NCBI RefSeq assembly: GCF_003286085.1
Contig: NW_020825312.1
Span: 2,480,001-2,544,000, forward strand
Source: Drosophila persimilis
Lineage: Eukaryota; Arthropoda; Insecta; Diptera; Drosophilidae
Reading direction: 5' to 3'
Length of the DNA: 64,000 nt
Part shown: positions 24,544 through 38,449 of the stretch, piece after piece
How positions within the stretch are numbered: position 1 is the stretch's first letter
Layout of the letters: every line of letters begins with the position of its first letter
Program-made: the position numbers and the translations under genes
Notes under the pieces: generated by a model
Seen by the model: the letters and a program-made list of their open reading frames with translations, nothing else
Database searches by the model: none
What the model was told of the DNA's origin: nothing

Positions 24544-27500
24544 TTACGTCGGGATGTTGAGGGTCTTGAATTGCTCCTCGTTCATCTCAGTCATCATAAA
24601 AGTGCCATCCTGTATCATCAAAACGACGCGACGAGTGCCCCCTGAGAAAAAGTGCAAAGAAAGGAGAGAAAGGGGAGATTAATGCACAGAAGATGGAAGA
24701 TTATTGGTTTTTGTATTACCTGGTGAGGGCAGATCCGCTCGCACCACCTCGGCCGGGATTTGGGACTCGGTGCCATCGCTGTCAGAGGTCGTGATGTGAA
24801 TTTGTGCAGTGACCGGTGTTCCCGTGCCGGTGCCAGAACTCTCCTGCTGCAGTGCGGCTGCCTGATGCTGGGCCAGCTCCTCCTCGGTCATGGAGACGAG
24901 AATTTGCTCGCCATCGGATGTTGCTGCTGCAGCGGATTGTTCCCCAGCTTGGACAGCCTCAGCCACGGCATGGTCTAGCGAAAGGACATCCTGATCGTCG
25001 CCTTCAGCGGCGGCCACATACGCGAACTGTTGCTCGCCATCCGGTCCCTGGGTAACCAGTATGGTCTGGCCCTCGGCATTCTTGCCAGCCACCTGGTAGA
25101 CGGTGCCATCTTCACCTCTTACCAGAAGAGCAGAGCCGTCTTCGTTGGTCAGCACCTGCTGATCGCTGCCCAAAAGCGCATGCGCTGCCTCCAGCTGTTC
25201 GCGCTGTTCCTCCTGCATTTGCTCATGCTCGACCTGCAGCTGCGACTCTTCCCCCCCAATCAGCTTGCCAGTGATTGGGCACAGCTGGACCTGTTGCTGG
25301 TGCAGATCCTCCTCCAGCTCCAACTGGAGCGGTGTGGGCTGTGGCGTTGGCTTGGGCGCTATTCTTTGCCTTTGCCCTGGTGCCAGCACCTTTTGTAGCT
25401 GAGATTGGGATTGCTGCTGGCGTTGCTGGCGAGCCTGGGCCTGGCGTTGGGCTAATATTTCCTCCCTGGTCACCACCTTGCGAGTTACCTTCAAGTCCCC
25501 AGACTTGGACAGCTGCAGGATCTTCTGCTCTGGCGTCACCACTTTGGTGCCGGCTCCTGGCGACGCTTGATGCCGTTGCTGGGGCGTACCGGGACCAGCG
25601 CGTGCCAGGGGCCGGCCGCCAGGATGTGCCCTCGTCGGTGGCTGCTGTGCGCGAGCCTGCGGCGTGCCTGCCAAAGGACGACGTTGCACCGACGATGATA
25701 TCGGACCGCCCTGACCAGGGGGACGTATCACCTGCTGACGCTGGCTTACAGTCACAGGCGAACTGGAATTGGAGTGTGAAGGGCGGGCTACGCTCAAACG
25801 TTTGGCTATGCCCCCTCCTCCCACTGTCGTGGCTGAGGCGCTACTGGTGCTGGTCTTTTGAGCGGCAACGGCGGCTGCCACTGCTGTGACGGGGGCTGTC
25901 GGCTCCGAGTGCTCAACGCGGAAGACCCCTGTATTATTGCTGGCTATCTCCGAGCGGGACAGATAGCGTACAGGACACTCGACTTTATTATTTTTCTGAA
26001 ACGGATTTCAAGATGAATTATCGTTTTTTACAGATGATCTCATCATTTATTTACCAAAAGCAGGGTGTTTGGCATTTCCGGTTTACGAAACATTCCAGAG
26101 CTGGTGGTGTCGTCCGTGTAGATGATCTCTCCCATTTTGATACTGTCCGCTCCGGAGGCAGCAGAGTTTCCATTAATTCTGGACGCAGCCTGTCTATCAG
26201 CCGAATGGACACGCGACTTGCTTTGCTGCACGGAGCTACCGCCGTTTTTTAAACGCTTCACAGTGTGTGTGGGCAGATCCTCCTCGAGATCCTCCAGTTC
26301 CACCGAGTCATTCGCTGCGGTCTCCTCAATACTGGAATCAGTTTGATTGAGCTTGCGTTTGGTGGGACCCGACGTGGCGGCGGCCCATTCCTGCTCGTTG
26401 GCGGATTCATCGTCGTTGCCCGAGGAGGGCGATGAAGAACCGTCGCCAACAGCAGTATCGGTTACCCATTGCTTGAACGCATCCATGGCTTTGGTTTTCG
26501 AAGTGCGCGATGGCCGAGAGCTCGGCGATACTTGTGCTTGAGGCGTGGCTGGACTGAGTGGAGCTGGAGAATCGGTTTTCGATGAGGGCACTGGATGCTG
26601 CAGACGCTTCAAGGCATCCAGTCCCTTCTCTCTGGTCAGTTTCTGACGCGCCAGCTGCTTCTCAAACATTTGTAGGAAAAAGGGCACACTCTCGAGATTG
26701 GCCATCACCTCCCAGGTGTTGCCATTGTGCGAACGATCCACCCATTTAACCAAATACTCGTGTGTCTTGCGTCTCGGATTGAAGCGTTTAGCGACAATCT
26801 TTTCCACAGCCTCTTCAGTACGCTGTTCGGTCTTGGAATCACAACGGGTGGCTATTCGATTGTTCGGTTTGACAGCACCACCACTCGAGGCAGTGGATGT
26901 TGTTGTTGGTGGCAGCGTTGGGGTTCCTGGCTTGGATACGGGCCGTTCGTTCTCAATGTCTTTCAGTTGGTTGGACAAGGCTGGCAGCTTATTAGCAGTC
27001 GATTCTGAAAATAAGTACAGTTTTTAGACGATCTCGATTCTAGTCACACATTGAAAGAATGTTGCTGGGTATCAGCATTGAATCAACCACGAGACTAAGC
27101 TTGAATATGCTTTATTTTTGTATACGGATACGGACACTGATTTAATAGTAATTCCGTTTCTATAAAATTTATACTTACTTCTGGTTGGGGATGCGCTTGC
27201 GTTGTTATTGCTGTTCGAAGTGTTATTATTGTTGTTGGGATTCACAACCGTTTTGGTGATGCGCACTGGCATATCCTGCAGCTGTCCATGTGCAATCTTG
27301 CCAAAAGACTGTATTGTCTTGCCAGCCACAATCCATGGCTCCCTCACGCTCTCCTCGAGCCTCACCCAATGCTGGTACATGGCCCATGAATTGCTAGCAC
27401 TCGATTCCTTGCGCGCATGCAACTGTGTGGCCTTCCACAGCGAAAATGCCCAGATTGAAGGCTTGGTGTCCAGCGAGTCCTTAAGGTTTGCATTCTCCTT

Positions 27501-27738
27501 CTCGCAGGCATCTTCCTTGTGCGACTGAAACTCCTCGACAAAGTTGTAGGCCTTCAGGCACCGTCCACATACGAGAACATCCATATTTGCCAGATCCTCC
27601 TGGGCAGCTGAGAAGTGAAAACAAAACGAGTTACTTAAATTGCTTGCTATTTTTCTGCCATTTTTTTTTCTTTCACTCACCTCCGATAATGTTTGCGTAC
27701 TTTCCAATTTCCGTCGGAGCTATCTCCTGTGCCAACAT
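24544..27738 (-). CDS. Chro: Chromator chromodomain protein
   Basis: Five exons (27738-27681, 27607-27179, 27004-26055, 25995-24720, 24641-24544) give 936 aa, close to the length I recall for D. melanogaster Chromator (926). All phases are consistent. An N-terminal C2HC motif (C33, C36, H49, C54) is followed by SIWAFSLWKATQLH and an Asn-rich linker. The chromodomain lies at about 226-282, with conserved AVEKIVAKRF, EYLVKWVDRSHNGNTWE and LESVPFFLQMFEKQL. The rest is low-complexity Ser/Pro/Gln-rich sequence with coiled-coil-prone Gln/Glu runs, ending in FKTLNIPT. Chromator binds interband chromatin with BEAF-32, Z4 and JIL-1 and joins the spindle matrix in mitosis. It is head-to-head with Ssl1. 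Confidence 0.93.
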
Positions 27739-29130
27739 TATAGACAACACCAAAGCCTACGGTTCTGTCGAATTCATTTAAATAATCAAAATAAAAGAGC
27801 AAATTTATTTAGTTGTTGTTTGCTTGCTTTTAAAAACGGAACAGCTAACAGGGGGAAGAAAAAGTACAGTGCTGTGGTGTGTTTTCGTTTGCATGGGTGG
27901 CAACCCCGAATGTCTTCGGTGTGTGCCCAGAATGGTGGGTTTCTCTAATGCAGCGGCGCGGCGCGGTGCGGCGCCTTGGTTACAGCGAGCCAAAATACAC
28001 AAAAAATGCAATACAATGCAGCGAACCGGGCACACAGCAAACAGAAAAAAAGAAACACACTGGGGAACGAGGGTAGACCAGATTGGGCATATCAAATTGT
28101 TTATATTAAAAAAAAATCATTTATGCCATTTTAAATTGCTCCGTTTTTACAACCTATTTAACATATTTAATAGTAGTTGACTGCAACCGCTACCAGGAAA
28201 AGATTACAATTGGCTATTTGTTTCATTCAGTTCATTTAATTTTCACTTTTTGATATGTATACTGATTCCCGCTCAAATTGCTCGCCAGCAGTAATGCTTG
28301 CCATTTCACAAATTTTTGCGTCAAATCAATAATAATGGACCCACTTTTACACTGCATTATTTACACACCTTCATAAACCAAATCGATCTGGAAACTAAAG
28401 TTTATATTGTTTTTTGAATGTTAATATAACTCTAACTGTTTTCTCCAAATTTCAACACGCGCAGCGCTGTTCTGCTTTCAACTGCCCGCGCGAAACTCTG
28501 AATGCCAAAAGCAAAACGGTGTCTATTTGCCTGAAACGCAGACCAGCGGTGGTTAGACTGCGGCTAGGGTGACTTTTGTATGAGCTCTTTTTTGGATATA
28601 TGCCGAATAACCTATATATTAATTATGTCTGGGATTGTCGAATATATTAAATGTATTAATTTTAACACATTTTTTGCTCAACTGCCACGAAACTTCTACA
28701 CGTGCTCACTTTCTTGTGTGGTTTCACAATTATACATCAGTCTCAAATGCCTAACCAAGAGTGTAGTGGACCTTCAGTTCGTACACATAAATTAGCACTT
28801 GCTAAGCCAATCGCGTGTCGTGTTGAGTTCATTTACTGATATGGTAACTTCGTGCACCCTGATGTTTTTCAAGAAATTTAAATTAAATTGTAGAAAACAT
28901 TACAATTAAACCCAGTTCATATTTTTTGTATGTTGTTTATAAAATAAGAGTTATGTAAATAATTTAACAACTGATTTGGATAGGCAAAATATTTCGCCAT
29001 GGCATGATTTGACAACCCTCGACGTTGTGTTTTGCCGCTGCCTTGGTGTGTACACACTTTCACAGTTGCCGGTGAATTTCGCTGATATTTGTTTTATTTA
29101 ATTGTTTTCGATTTAGCTAAATAAAATATC
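27739..29130. other. Divergent promoter region between Chro and Ssl1
   Basis: No coding region is supported. The stretch near 27950-28080 includes a GC-rich, palindromic GCGGCGCGGCGC patch (about 27953-27972) and probably Chro 5' UTR sequence. The rest is AT-rich. Ssl1 transcription should begin within about 100 bp of 29131. Confidence 0.5.
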
Positions 29131-30578
29131 ATGGCTGATGACGACCGCGACGATCAGAAGGAGTACCGTTGGGAGACGGGATATGAGAAGACATGGTAAT
29201 ATTGCGTAATATATTAGAAATCATCTCAACTCAATGTGGAGCAACTTCTCAGGGAAGCCATCAAGGACGACGAGGATGGGCTGCTCGATGGGGCAATCGC
29301 GGATATTATCCAGAAGGCCAAGCGTCAGCGGCAGGCGCAAAAGACGAAACAGAATCGTCTGGGAATGATGCGACATCTATTCATCATACTCGACTGCTCC
29401 GAGTCGATGAGCGTGCCTGATCTGAAGCCCACGCGCCTACGCTGCACCATCAAGCTGCTCGAACAGTTCATCGAAGAGTTCTTTGACCAGAATCCTATTA
29501 GCCAGATGGGCATTATTGCTCTAAAGGCGAAGCGTGCTGAGAAAATAACCGAATTGACCGGCACCTCGCGTGTGCATCTCAAGGCATTGGAAGGGTAAGT
29601 GAGAGTCCTGAATGATTTCCATCGGAATAATCCATTGGTTTTCTCAGCCTAGCAAATGTGCCTTTGACCAGCGAGCCATCGCTGCAGAACGGCTTGGATT
29701 TGGCATTGAAAACCCTCAAAGTTGTTCCATCGCATGCTTCGCGGGAGATTGTCATCGTGATGGGCTCCCTCACCACCTGCGATCCCGTGGACATTAATCT
29801 AACTATCGATGAGCTGAAGAAGGAGGGTATACGCTGTTCGGTAATCTCATTGTCGGCAGAGATTCATATCGCCCGCTACCTCACCCAACAGACTAGGGGC
29901 ACATTCGGCGCTGTCCTGGACGATGCTCATTTTAGAGATCAACTGATGTCCCAGGTGGATCCGCCGCCTGCGGCCAAGACTCAGCACAATTCCCTCATCC
30001 GTATGGGCTTTCCGCACACCAAGAACGAGGTGGAGGGCAAGGATGCACCGCTCTCGATGTGCATGTGCCACATAGAGAATCTGGAGGAGCCCAGCGAGCT
30101 CTGCACCACCGGACACCACTGTCCACAATGCAATAGCAAGTACTGCGAACTGCCCGTGGAGTGTCAGTCGTGTGGTCTTACGCTAGTCTCGGCTCCACAT
30201 CTTGCCCGCTCGTACCATCATCTGTTCCCTGTTCCCAACTTCGAGGAAATTCCGTTCGATTCTTTGCCGAAAGCCTCCTCGGACCGTGGTGGGACCGGCA
30301 CCGGGACCACGGAATGCTACGCTTGCATGAAACTCTTCGTCCCAGTCGCAGACAAGACTGTTTTCAAGTGCGGCTTCTGCAAGCAGTTCTTCTGCCTCGA
30401 TTGTGATATCTTCATTCACGACACCTTGCACGCCTGTGTGGGCTGCAACACCATACCAGGCGTCGATGGCCTGGTCTATCAGCAGAGCTCCAAGTCCGTC
30501 TCGGACTCTCACCACCAGGCGCAGGCGCACGATTTGCACCCAGGAACGTCCAAGCAACGTGGACAGTTTAGCATATAA
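29131..30578 (+). CDS. Ssl1: TFIIH subunit p44 (Ssl1/GTF2H2)
   Basis: Exons 29131-29195, 29253-29594 and 29648-30578 encode 445 aa. The start MADDDRDDQKEYRWETGYEKT leads into NRLGMMRHLFIILDCSESM, the metal-site strand of a von Willebrand A domain, then the rest of that domain (LLEQFIEEFFDQNP, IVIMGSLTTCDP). A Cys/His-rich zinc module (TGHHCPQCNSKYCELPVECQ) follows. Near the C-terminus is a RING-like C4C4 domain (CYACMKLF to CVGCN). This is the order in yeast Ssl1 and human p44, the TFIIH core subunit that stimulates the XPD helicase in transcription initiation and nucleotide excision repair. The final His/Gln-rich tail is fly-specific. Confidence 0.96.
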
Positions 30579-32566
30579 CTACATATAACTACACTACCGC
30601 AAATCTGGCCATCTGCACTGTAAATAGTTACTAAAACTCCATCGTAGCATAGGGCGAATACACACCGATACAGTTCAATTCATGTTCGTGTTTTGCATCA
30701 TTATAAATTTGCTGTTTTGGTATGGCTAATAATTGTGAAGGTGAACGCAGAATCTATATGGCTGTGCCCATTAACATTCATAGTTAATTTTTTGCTTGTT
30801 TGCTGGCGATTCACTGTGCCAGCCGGGCGGACTTTTGTCTAGAGCCCGCTTGAGTTCATCGCCAGCGCTCGAAGCATTCGGTTGGGTTGTGTTTTTTTTA
30901 AATTTTGTTTTCGTTTGATTCGATCCCAAAGCTTCACGGCTTCCACAGGTGTTCTCTGTGATCTGTTTGTTGTCTGACGTTGAATAAGGTACGAGTAATA
31001 ATAATAACAGACGCGTTGGTGTGTGAAGAGTCAAGAGCGAGCCCTGAGCCCCTGATCCCCCGATCCCCCGATCGCCGACCCCCAGAGAGTTCCGAGTTTG
31101 TTTTGGAGTCGTAGCAGAGATAATATACGCGTACTCTATGGCCCCATAAAGAATTATGGGGCTGCTTTAAACTAGTATTTAACTGGTTTGAGCTCAGCCA
31201 AACCGCCAAACCGCCAACACCATTGATCATTTTATTACAGGTTGAATACTTCTCCGAATGAAGAGTTTTGAGTGGACTCTGGAATAAAGGTTCCAACTAT
31301 AGCATTCGGCGATGGAGTTTTTTTTTAAAGTCTTAACGCTCTAAGTAATTCTGTTTAGATCCTGTAGTTCTTATGATTATTGTACATTTGTATGTACATT
31401 CGGAATATACATAGATCATGGCCCTTGGATAAATGTCGCTCATGTGTTGTGTCCTCCCCAGTTCGTTTGGTGTAATAGTCGTTCATTGAAGCTGATTTAA
31501 AACGCAAATCGCAGTTAAACGACTGGCAGACAGTCTGGTCTAGTCAGTCTAGTTAATTACTGACTATCCCAGTAGCATACCTGCATACACCACTCATTTC
31601 CACACATACGAGCATTCGCGGAATAAAGACGTTTCCGCATTGGAGCGCCAAACGAAAAAAAAATAAAAAAATAAATAAAAAAGGCGAGAAATCACAAATC
31701 GCTGGGTGATAATTGTGTGTGAAAGTGGAATGAATCAGATGAAAAGAAAATAAATAAAATATCACTCGTTTTTGTCAATGGCTGGTACAATTAACGACAA
31801 TTAAAAGCAAATTGTGTTAGGGCCGGGCTTAATTGAAGCACCAAGAAATTCGTGGCCGCTTCAGGTCTCCCCCATCAGCATCATTTGGAAAATTGCATAG
31901 GAAAATATTTTGCACAGGAGGAGGCGAGGTGTTCATGAAACGCCGCCCGGGGAAAACTAACCGAAATTTGGTCGTAATAATAATTTATGCAGAAATAGCC
32001 CGAAAGTGTGTTCTCTAATTTGCATGGCTTGTCGGCCGAAAGGAAAGGCGGAAAAGCCAAGGGGTGGCAGCGGAGGTGGGGCGGCCGTCGAGGCAGACTT
32101 TGATGCTGGAAACTTTTCTGCGGCTAATCACTTGTTAAGTAATTTGTTGCGGCATGTTCGGTAGCAAAAGGGTTGGATCCCCGGAGTCCGGAGACCGGAG
32201 CCCGCAGCCCAGAATATAGTACGATACGAAACCCTCGTAGACACATCCCCCACATCGATTGGTTTGGATTGGATTGGTATTTTCCCTGGGGCAAAGTTAT
32301 TTGCATTGTTTAGAAGTTGTTGGGGAAATTGTTGTGAATATTAATATAAATACTTTTGCAATTTGCAAACACTGATTAAAATATGATGTCTGGCAAATTG
32401 ACTTCAAAAGCTACTAATTCACGAATTCAAGAGATGAATAATTATTACCCACTGGAAATCCAATCGGTGGGGTAGGGTTGGCACCTCAGAGGCAAAGGCA
32501 ATCAAATACTTGACGTATAAAACGGAAGTTATGTAAGAGTTCCATTAGCAGTTTCGCTTTCTGGAT

Positions 32567-32593
32567 GGGATTGGGATTGGGACTGGGATCGGG
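32567..32593 (+). repeat. G-quadruplex-type tract with exact 6-bp phase
   Basis: Five GGG runs are separated by exactly three bases each (starts 32567, 32573, 32579, 32585, 32591). They are followed at once by repeated CCCCAG units to about 32645, so the block can pair with itself or form a G4 next to an i-motif. Confidence 0.7.
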
Positions 32594-35500
32594 ATTGGCC
32601 CCAGCCCCAGCCGCAGCCCCATCCCCAGCCTCAGCCCCAGCCCCATATGATGTCGAGCCCATTTCTGGTGTCTGGGTTTAATTTTAAATATTGCTAAATG
32701 AATAAATTAATTGAATAAAGGGGCAATCCAATTAGCAAGTTTTCAGCGCAAATGAGAAATCGATTCTTATATCGGAACATAATTTAATTATTTTCGCAAC
32801 ACCCGACAACAGAGCCCTGCTTGGGGTTGTTTATAAATACATTACATTAATTTACCCACAAATAGATATTAATCATTCTAGTTGATTTTTTTTTTTTTTT
32901 TTGCTTTGTGCAGCACAGTTTTTTTCTTCTGAATTATTAACAATCTATGAAAAGCCACAAACAAGAATTCCGCTTTCATTTCTCAAAACAGCGCAAAAAC
33001 ACATCATCAACAGACGGAAAATAGCTTCCGGCCAATCGAAATGAAATTGATAATCCTATTTCCCCGCCGCCACCCACCCACTCATCCACTCATCCATCCA
33101 TCCATTCATTCGTCTATCCATTCATACCACCCACCCTGCTCCCAACGTACAGCAAAATCATACAAAAAAATGACAAGGAATTAACAAAAAAAAAAAAAAA
33201 GAAAAGAAAAAAGGCGATTAATGTCGGTAAATGGAGTTTTTCCTTGATTTTTTTGTTTGGCTTACCTCCGAATGCAATTATGCAATAAATGCTTCACAAT
33301 GTTTGCACAACTTTTTAATTATAAATGTTGAATTGCTAATTTGAAATGCGGCGAATGCAAATCCGCGGACGGCTTGAGGGACCTAGGCCCCGTCTCTATA
33401 TACTGTACTAAAGGTGTATGTACTAAAGTTAGTGGCTGCAGTTTAATTGCAGTTTACATCGGGCCGTGATAGCCTTAGCCCATTTTCCATGAAGCGTGGC
33501 CGCACCCGGGGGAAAAACCGCCCACTGCCCGGGTGAGCCCCACCGACCAGGTGTGGGCTGCAGTGTCTATAATTTGATCGTTTGGAAAACTCACGCACTT
33601 GCATAATTAAGTTGCATGATAAAGGTGGAGAAAGAGTGGAACATTGGGGAATTTGAAAGTCTTAACATGTATATTCCAGATCTGATCTGATCCGATCTGT
33701 TCCCTGATGATCCGTAGCCGTCTCTAGAGTCTAGACACATCTCCTGGCTATCACTCGTAGAGCTGAGGCACTACTTGTGACAAAATGATGTTGAGTTGCT
33801 CTTAGCTCAACTAGCAAACATGTGTATGATATGATGTTTATGATCTCTACATCATATCGGTGTTTGTCTAACTAATGAATCTCATCTCCTACTGTTCTAG
33901 GGTTAATACACCTTCACTAATGCAATGCCATCACTACGAATCAATAACTGTAAACAGATCTATTTCCATTCCGCTCTGGCACACGTCGTACACCATCTCA
34001 TCATCAGTGCATCAGCTCCCTCGTCTGGTTATTGGTTTTCCTTTCACCTGCTCCTTCGCCTGCGCTAACTCTCTGCGGTTCCAGATCTTAATTGCTGTTT
34101 GTTTAGCGTAATACAGATTGCAGAGCGGTGCGCGCCGGGAGAGCAGTACGTGTTTGATAAATTAATGTTTTTTTTGTCCCTTTGCGTTGCTTCGATCTGT
34201 TTCGATTTTAAGTATAAAATAAGGCGCGAATGATATACGGATAATACTTCGATTAAAGTGTCGTCGCGTGACTGTCGTTTCAGTGATTTTCTCTGTAATC
34301 TTTCCATATAATATAGCCCGAAACGAATCTGCAACGGAGGGCACTGCTTACACCACGGTAATTCCGGTTTCAGAGAGTTTATACATACATATATATGTAC
34401 GTTCCGCGGGTTCTTCTTGCCTTTTTTTTAATTTTTTATCCACAATTTCGGTTCTTCTTTATTGTTTTTATATTACGGCTCGGACTTTCCTTTTGATTTT
34501 GTATTCCACGCATTTTTTTCATAAATGACATCATTTTAAAGTCATTTTTTGTGTTGTTTTTTTTTTTGTTTAAAGAGAGATGTACACCAACATATGTACA
34601 TATGTGTTAGTGATATTTATTGTACGTCTGTAGTGCTTTGTTTTGTTTTTTGTATTTTTGGAGTGTTTGTCTATGGACTGGAAGGTCACCCACCGCAACA
34701 TCATTAACGACTTCAAAATAGAAGTGGAGCTCCATTAAATGCTGATCTATTCGAATCGAATAACGATCATTTATTTGGCCTAAGCTTAAAACCGGGTTGC
34801 CTTCCGGCATAGCATTCCGGATTCATACAGCCACCCTCTCAAAGTACTTGCTATCACTTACTTGCCGCAAAACACAAACACTCTTCGAATATGGCCCAAT
34901 GATAACTTGAAAGGAACAGGCCACGCCACATAGCAACTGAGGATTGCACAAACACAGAAACCACAATAGCAGTAACAGAAACAGAAACTGATTAACTTGA
35001 CCGATAAAATAATCTTGTCAGGGTTTAGGTGGAGATTTCGTTGCGTTTCGGCCAATACAGAAATCTCTATCAACAGACTACAAGTCATATACATATATGT
35101 ACATAAGTATGTAGGTATATATTATTTCTGAGAATTACGAGCACGAGTCATGAGCCAAACATTTCCAATTGAAAATGTGTGTACTCCAAACGGTATCTGA
35201 GAGGGCTTTTACATTGTAATAGCTGATTGTGATTGTGAAAGTAGAGATGCAACATTCTTGAAACATTCTTAAACGATTATCCGGATTGCAATTGAACCAG
35301 AGAGCATTATGTGGCCAGAGGCAGCAGTCAGAAGTCAGCAGTGAGCATCCCCGACTCTCGGTATTCCATTTGAGTTGGTTTTGAGAGCGCCCCCACACAG
35401 ATTTCCATCACCATAATTAGCCCGGCTGAGTAACTGCCTTGCTGGCGACTGCCTTTTGCGAATGTCAAGTCAAGAAAAGTTCCCCACCAAACCAGTCGAA

Positions 35501-37214
35501 TAAAAAATGCAGCCGCATGCGGCGCGCTTCAAAGTCACAAACAATTTGCAAGCCACACTGAGCACTCAACAAGCCGCATTAAAATACAGCCCATTGTTGT
35601 GGCACCCATCTCCCATCCCCAAACTCCAGCCAACCCCCAGACGCAGCCGCAGCCGCAGCCGCAGCGGCAGCGGCAGCCCACCGACAATCCAATCCTCACC
35701 TGACAACCAGCTAATAAAAATTGTTAATATTATGAAGTACGGCACAATGTTCTACTCCAGTCAAATTGAAACTTTTCGAAACAAACGAGCAAAACAGCGC
35801 AAAAATAACCATTCATACTCGAGTATAATGCGGCTACTGTGTATTGTGCATATAACATTTAGGATTCTCCAGCGGGTTCAGTGACTCTCGGAGTGTAATA
35901 ATGAGAGAAGTCGCTGGGGAAAAAAAGGGGGCACAAAAGTAATCTCCGTAATTATGGATGGGTGAATGGGCAGAATCCTATCAATTGGTCCCAATTTGGC
36001 CAATATACAGAAATGGCTGCTTACAGCCCGGAAAAGATGGCATTAGAAAGGTGGACGTACAACAACAGAAGACACTCTACTCTTCACTTATCAATGGCGA
36101 CAATTCAATGTCTCTTCATTTGTACATTCTCCGTGTCAACATAGACGTCGACATCCTACCGGCCAGATAACGCTCCCCGTGCCGTGCCAGCCATTCCATT
36201 TCATGAAGATAATGTGAAGCAAACTGGGGCGATATTCATAGTCTCTCTGCCTATCTCTAGCTCTCCGTCTCTCTGGCTATCAGGGGGAAACACAACATGG
36301 GAATCGCTCATTCGAGCCATGGAGAGTGCAGCTATTAGCAGCTCTTATCTCGAGGGGTCTTGCCAAATGGATGAGGGCCTACTTTAATTGCATCAGATAT
36401 ACGGAGACGTATGAAATTATATGGCCCCGCAGGCCGACTTTGCACTAGGCCGACACATGGAGTGCCTCTTCTCGGCTTTACGAGTGTTTTCTACTACGTC
36501 AAGAATTCTCGGGCGATTAATCTCCTCTCCAAATGTGTCTGGCCTCCAGAGAAAGATAATGTCCACGATTATGTTCCCAAAAATACTGGTGATTATACAA
36601 ATTTTGGCTAATTTTTATGGACCGTCTGGGAGGCGTTATAAATCTCCAACTGATGCGATCTACTAGAAGACCTACCACGAAATAAAATTGGCAAAAATAT
36701 TTATAATCCTCTTTGCTAATTGTGGGTCATAAAAAGGAATTGCAAAGTGCGTAAATAAATATTTCTGGAAGTATGTATGCTTCAAACGACAGTAGAAGAA
36801 CTATTCAAATGGGAGAAAATTCCTAGGCATTCAAATGTTTTCCACGGCACGGGAAAGGAAATCGTAAAATTCAGTCCCCAGTTGAGCGATGCGATCATAA
36901 ATTAAAGCGGGTAAACAAATATTGGACAATGTAGGACTCATAAATCGATTGATTGGGCACTGCACTCGTACTCGTTTTCGTACAATACCAAAGATATCGC
37001 TTTATATTTGTTCCACAAAGTCAGCGAAAATTGTTGTTTTGTTGCGGGTCTACAATTATCCATGGGGCTTAACGGCCATATACCGCGAAAAAGGTGTGAA
37101 AATGTTTATCAAAGAGTTGCTCAATGGGAAGATCAAATATTTGTAAGTAATCGAACATAAATTAGCGATCAATTAGGCCATCTTTTGGTCTGGCACCGAT
37201 TTATCAAACAAAAG

Positions 37215-37222
37215 TGACGTCA
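37215..37222. promoter_or_regulatory. CRE palindrome TGACGTCA (site 1)
   Basis: This is a perfect CREB/ATF palindrome, part of a pair whose starts are 22 bp apart, about 3.8 kb upstream of the slif start codon. Confidence 0.6.
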
Positions 37223-37236
37223 CAGAACGACGCTTC

Positions 37237-37244
37237 TGACGTCA
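37237..37244. promoter_or_regulatory. CRE palindrome TGACGTCA (site 2)
   Basis: This second perfect site lies 22 bp from site 1, about two helical turns, so both would face the same side of the DNA. Confidence 0.6.
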
Positions 37245-38248
37245 AAATGTCTCGGAAAGAAGTGTTAACTGAAAATGGAGTGGTACCACTGGATGGCCCG
37301 TCTCCAAATAGAGACGTTTGGGACCTATCGTTAGTCACAAGCCACATCCCATACCATCCCGTCCCACCCACCATTAAAAAGATTTCAAATCGTACTTTCG
37401 AACTCGAGTTTCGTATCTGTGGATATGTTTCACTTGGGGGGATTCATGATGCAGCAAACTAGGCCTACTACTTACCACATATAGCTACTATAGACCGACA
37501 AAACGAGATTTTCAGATGTTTGCGGCGACTCCGTGATTTGTTTTTCAAGTTTGACTAGACCATCGTCACCTCCCCACAGCCCCACGGCCCAACAGCCCCA
37601 CAGCCACCGTCACAGCCACCACCACCACCGCCACCGCCACCGCCGCTGGCATAGCCATAGCCCCAGCCGGTCTCCGTATGGCTGGCTGCGTGGCAGACAC
37701 ACTGCTTTGGGCCGAGCTTTTCACTCGATAAGTATTTTGACAAGTCATTGGTCTGGCCCGAGGCTGCGTCTCCGCTTCTAGCCAGACTTTGGCGTTAATG
37801 GTTTCTACGGGAAGGGGACGGGAAGAGAAGGACGTGGTGCTGGTCAAAGTCGCATTTCATTCGATTGGTATGGAAAATAACCGAGGTAAATGTGAAAACT
37901 GCTTGGCCAGCTTCAAGATTTCGTAAGGCTGAATGTTAGGGTCTCTCAGCTGCGCCTACAACTGTTTCCAGAACGATCGGAATCGTACGAGCAGGCCGTC
38001 GCAAGGCCTCTTTGAATGGCGCTTCCCCCGCCGCCCAACTGTGTCAAGGTCGATCGGCAGGCGCTTCAGACCACGTCTCGTAGTAGGTCTCGATCAGTGT
38101 CAAGCGGGTACAACGGCCTGCATTCTAAACGAAGCCGCTTACAAGTGTTACACTCTGCATTCATGGCCTGGCCTGCCCCTCGATCAGTGGCAAGATATAG
38201 ACAGGTAGAGCGCGCATTTTTCGGGCTACGGACGTGTCTGAATGTTCA

Positions 38249-38271
38249 GCGAGCGAGCGAGCGAGCGAGCG
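38249..38271. repeat. GCGA tetranucleotide repeat
   Basis: Five to six GCGA units lie in the GC-rich area upstream of slif. The block looks like 5' UTR or promoter sequence. Confidence 0.8.
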
Positions 38272-38441
38272 GTTATCAGAATACCCGAAAGTGGGCTGTA
38301 AATGTGTTGAAGTACAGTGATATGTGGCAGCCACAATTGCTAACGACTCTCGTCGAGGGCTGGCTAATCAATGGCACGAGCGCTGACAGTCGGCCCGCAA
38401 TAGTCGTAAAACAATGGCCCAATGGCTGGCTTATCGGGCTG

Positions 38442-38449
38442 TGACGTCA
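38442..38449. promoter_or_regulatory. CRE palindrome TGACGTCA (site 3)
   Basis: A third perfect copy lies 1.2 kb downstream of the pair and next to the GC-rich candidate promoter at 38.5-38.9 kb. Confidence 0.6.
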
